Source: Nanobdellota archaeon (GTDB lineage: Archaea > Nanobdellota > Nanobdellia > Woesearchaeales > BS150m-G63). From it: a stretch of DNA of 5,585 nucleotides. Shown piece by piece: positions 4,169-5,585 of the stretch. The number at the start of each line of letters is the position of its first letter. Position 1 is the stretch's first letter. Location: the NCBI GenBank assembly GCA_023137655.1, contig JAGLOT010000045.1, positions 1-5,585 of the forward strand. Reading direction: 5' to 3'. Below the pieces are notes generated by a model. It saw only the letters and a program-made list of their open reading frames with translations. It was not told the DNA's origin and made no database searches. The position numbers and the translations under genes are program-made.

Positions 4169-5585
4169 ATGACTGATTTTAGAAAGATTGAGAAAAAATG
4201 GCAAAAAGCCTGGGAAGATAATAAAATCTTCGAGGTAAAGAAATCTAAGAAAAAGAAATTCTACGTCCTAGAAATGTTTCCTTACCCTTCAGGTTCTGGT
4301 TTACACATGGGCCATGCTCTAAATTACACAATAGGTGATATCTATGCTAGATTCAAAAGATTAAAGGGATTTAATGTCCTACACCCAATGGGCTATGATT
4401 CATTAGGTTTACCTGCAGAGAACGCTGCAATAAAAAATAAAACACATCCAGAAGATTATACTAAAGCATCAATTAAAAATTTCATTAAACAACAAAAGTA
4501 TTTAGGAATAACATATGATTGGTCAAGAATACTTAATACATCAGACCCTAAGTATTACAAATGGGACCAATGGATTTTTCTACAGATGTATAAGAAAGGA
4601 TTAGCTTACAAAAAGAAATCCCCAGTTAACTGGTGTTCTAAATGTAATTCTGTACTTGCAAACGAACAAGTTCACAATGGAAAATGTTGGAGGCATGAGT
4701 CTACAGAAGTTGAAGTTAAAACCCTTAGTCAATGGTTCCTTAAAACAACAGATTATGTTGAAGAACTAAATGATTTCTCAAAACTAGGACAATGGCCAGA
4801 ACTTATCAAGAAACTCCAAAAGAATTGGATTGGTAAATCACACGGCACAGAAATCAATTTTGAAGTTAAAAATGATAAATCTAATTTTATTTTACTTCAT
4901 GGTTATGGTTCAAAATGTGGTCCTGATAAAATGTCATTCCCTTGGATGATACAAAGTTTAGAAGAAAAAGGGTATAATGTACAGGCACCAGATTTACCGA
5001 ATAAACAAAATGTATCAATTTCTGAATGGGTGGAATTTATTAAGAAAAATTGTACATTTAATGAAAACACAGTTTTAGTTGCCGAGAGCTTATCCTGTTT
5101 ATCAGCATTAAAAATTGTTGAAGGGTTAGACAAACCAATTAAAAAAATGGTGCTAGTAGGTGCATTTATTGAGCCATTTAAAGAAGATAGACCATATAAT
5201 AAATCATTTAATTGGGAATTTAATTTTGACAAAATTAAAGATAATACAAAAGAGATAATAGTTTTAGCAGATAAAAATGACGATACAGTTCCTTTTGAAA
5301 AAACAAAAAAAGTAGCAGAAAAGACATCTGGAAAATTGGTGATAGTTGAAGCTAATAAATCTCATTTTAGAGGGGAACAAGAACCAGAGAAATTAAAATA
5401 TTCATTAGATAATTGGAATGTTTTTACCACACGTCCAGATACTTTATTTGGTGTAACATTCCTAGTTATTTCAGCTCAACATTCTAAATTAATGGATTTG
5501 GTAACAAAAGAACAAGAATCAAAAGTAAAAGAGTTCCTTAAAAAATTAAATTCAGTTAGCGAAGGCGACATTAATAAATTAGAAC
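4169..5585 (+). CDS. leuS: Leucyl-tRNA synthetase with inserted serine hydrolase domain, 3' partial
   Basis: Class Ia synthetase that charges tRNA-Leu with leucine using ATP. The frame is open for 472 codons to the window edge. The catalytic domain opens with [18 protein letters not shown] and carries [12 protein letters not shown], with the HIGH signature as HMGH at 46-49, then [18 protein letters not shown]; these are bacterial-type, not archaeal-type, LeuRS motifs. A zinc module follows with Cys156, Cys159, Cys173 and His176 (CxxC...CxxH, where Cys is usual at the last place), then QWFLKTTDY. The CP1 editing domain begins at [14 protein letters not shown], is interrupted at about residues 236-412 by an alpha/beta hydrolase, and resumes at [13 protein letters not shown] (threonine-rich editing motif 420-425). 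Without the insert this motif would fall near residue 245, close to E. coli T247-T252. KMSKS, the anticodon-binding domain and the C-terminus lie beyond the window. ATG 4169 fits the promoter and the family start. Confidence 0.96.
   Translation, partial: MTDFRKIEKKWQKAWEDNKIFEVKKSKKKKFYVLEMFPYPSGSGLHMGHALNYTIGDIYARFKRLKGFNVLHPMGYDSLGLPAENAAIKNKTHPEDYTKASIKNFIKQQKYLGITYDWSRILNTSDPKYYKWDQWIFLQMYKKGLAYKKKSPVNWCSKCNSVLANEQVHNGKCWRHESTEVEVKTLSQWFLKTTDYVEELNDFSKLGQWPELIKKLQKNWIGKSHGTEINFEVKNDKSNFILLHGYGSKCGPDKMSFPWMIQSLEEKGYNVQAPDLPNKQNVSISEWVEFIKKNCTFNENTVLVAESLSCLSALKIVEGLDKPIKKMVLVGAFIEPFKEDRPYNKSFNWEFNFDKIKDNTKEIIVLADKNDDTVPFEKTKKVAEKTSGKLVIVEANKSHFRGEQEPEKLKYSLDNWNVFTTRPDTLFGVTFLVISAQHSKLMDLVTKEQESKVKEFLKKLNSVSEGDINKLE
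4874..5410 (+). other. RBBP9/YdeN-like alpha/beta hydrolase domain inserted in the LeuRS CP1 domain
   Basis: About 175-180 residues (LeuRS residues 236-414) with no counterpart in ordinary LeuRS form a complete small alpha/beta hydrolase. In order they show [10 protein letters not shown] (first strand and oxyanion loop, 239-248), [20 protein letters not shown] with LPN following, the segment SISEWVEF, the nucleophile elbow [13 protein letters not shown] with Ser307, the strand [11 protein letters not shown], then [14 protein letters not shown] with Asp371 as the acid, and ANKSHF with His399. Order, spacing and the flanking phrases are those of the RBBP9/YdeN serine hydrolase family (human RBBP9 triad Ser75, Asp138, His165). 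The usual G-x-S-x-G elbow is AESLS here, so activity is uncertain. The insert sits in the turn between two strands of the editing domain, in frame and without stops, and has the same A+T-rich codon use. It is not an intein, lacking splice-junction residues. Confidence 0.87.

Noticed and set aside
4903..5232. Minus-strand open frame of 109 residues inside leuS
   Set aside because: It is fully antisense to the well-supported hydrolase insert, has no recognisable protein and no promoter context.
4874..5410. Intein or inserted mobile element in leuS
   Set aside because: There is no Cys/Ser/Thr at a splice start, no terminal His-Asn and no Hedgehog/intein or endonuclease motifs; the segment reads as an alpha/beta hydrolase with matching codon use.

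Overview
The window reads as a low-GC archaeal chromosome segment. The left part carries archaeal-type information-processing genes: RNA polymerase subunits D and N, ribosomal proteins L18e, L13 and S9, and a class II tRNA-Leu. Promoters are of BRE/TATA type, genes are tightly packed with leaderless or nearly leaderless starts, and termination appears to be at T-rich tracts. The A+T bias, the bacterial-type leucyl-tRNA synthetase and a double Lrp-like regulator are compatible with a DPANN lineage (Woesearchaeota/Pacearchaeota-like). That placement is an inference; no marker here settles it.

Layout. Positions 1-2136 (+) hold the conserved archaeal block rpoD (5' truncated by the window), tRNA-Leu(GAG), rpl18e, rpl13, rps9, rpoN. 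The L18e/L13 and L13/S9 junctions are ATGA overlaps. The block ends in a T-rich stretch right after rpoN; the rpoK-eno-rpsB tail found in many archaea does not follow. Positions 2159-3142 (-) encode a 327-residue regulator made of two consecutive Lrp/AsnC units, converging on rpoN. Its promoter is an imperfect palindrome centred on the TATA box. Positions 3288-3992 (+) encode an acidic 234-residue protein I do not recognise, with a clear Shine-Dalgarno and a perfect 8-bp inverted repeat in its leader. Positions 3993-4168 hold a T-rich terminator and three similar BRE/TATA-like elements. From 4169 to the window end (+) runs leuS, truncated at its 3' end.

The standout feature is in leuS. The LeuRS reads as a normal bacterial-type enzyme (HMGH signature, zinc module, start of the CP1 editing domain) up to about residue 235. 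There it is interrupted in frame by about 175 residues that look like a complete RBBP9/YdeN-type alpha/beta serine hydrolase, after which the editing domain resumes at the TTRPDT threonine-rich motif. Ser, Asp and His of the hydrolase triad are all present, although the glycines around the nucleophile are replaced. Removing the insert puts the TTRPDT motif back at nearly its E. coli position. A second hydrolase active site may therefore sit next to the aminoacyl-tRNA editing site.

The genes on both sides concern transcription and translation: RNA polymerase subunits, ribosomal proteins, a tRNA-Leu(GAG) and the synthetase that would charge it. The double Lrp regulator probably controls itself and perhaps the divergent unknown gene.
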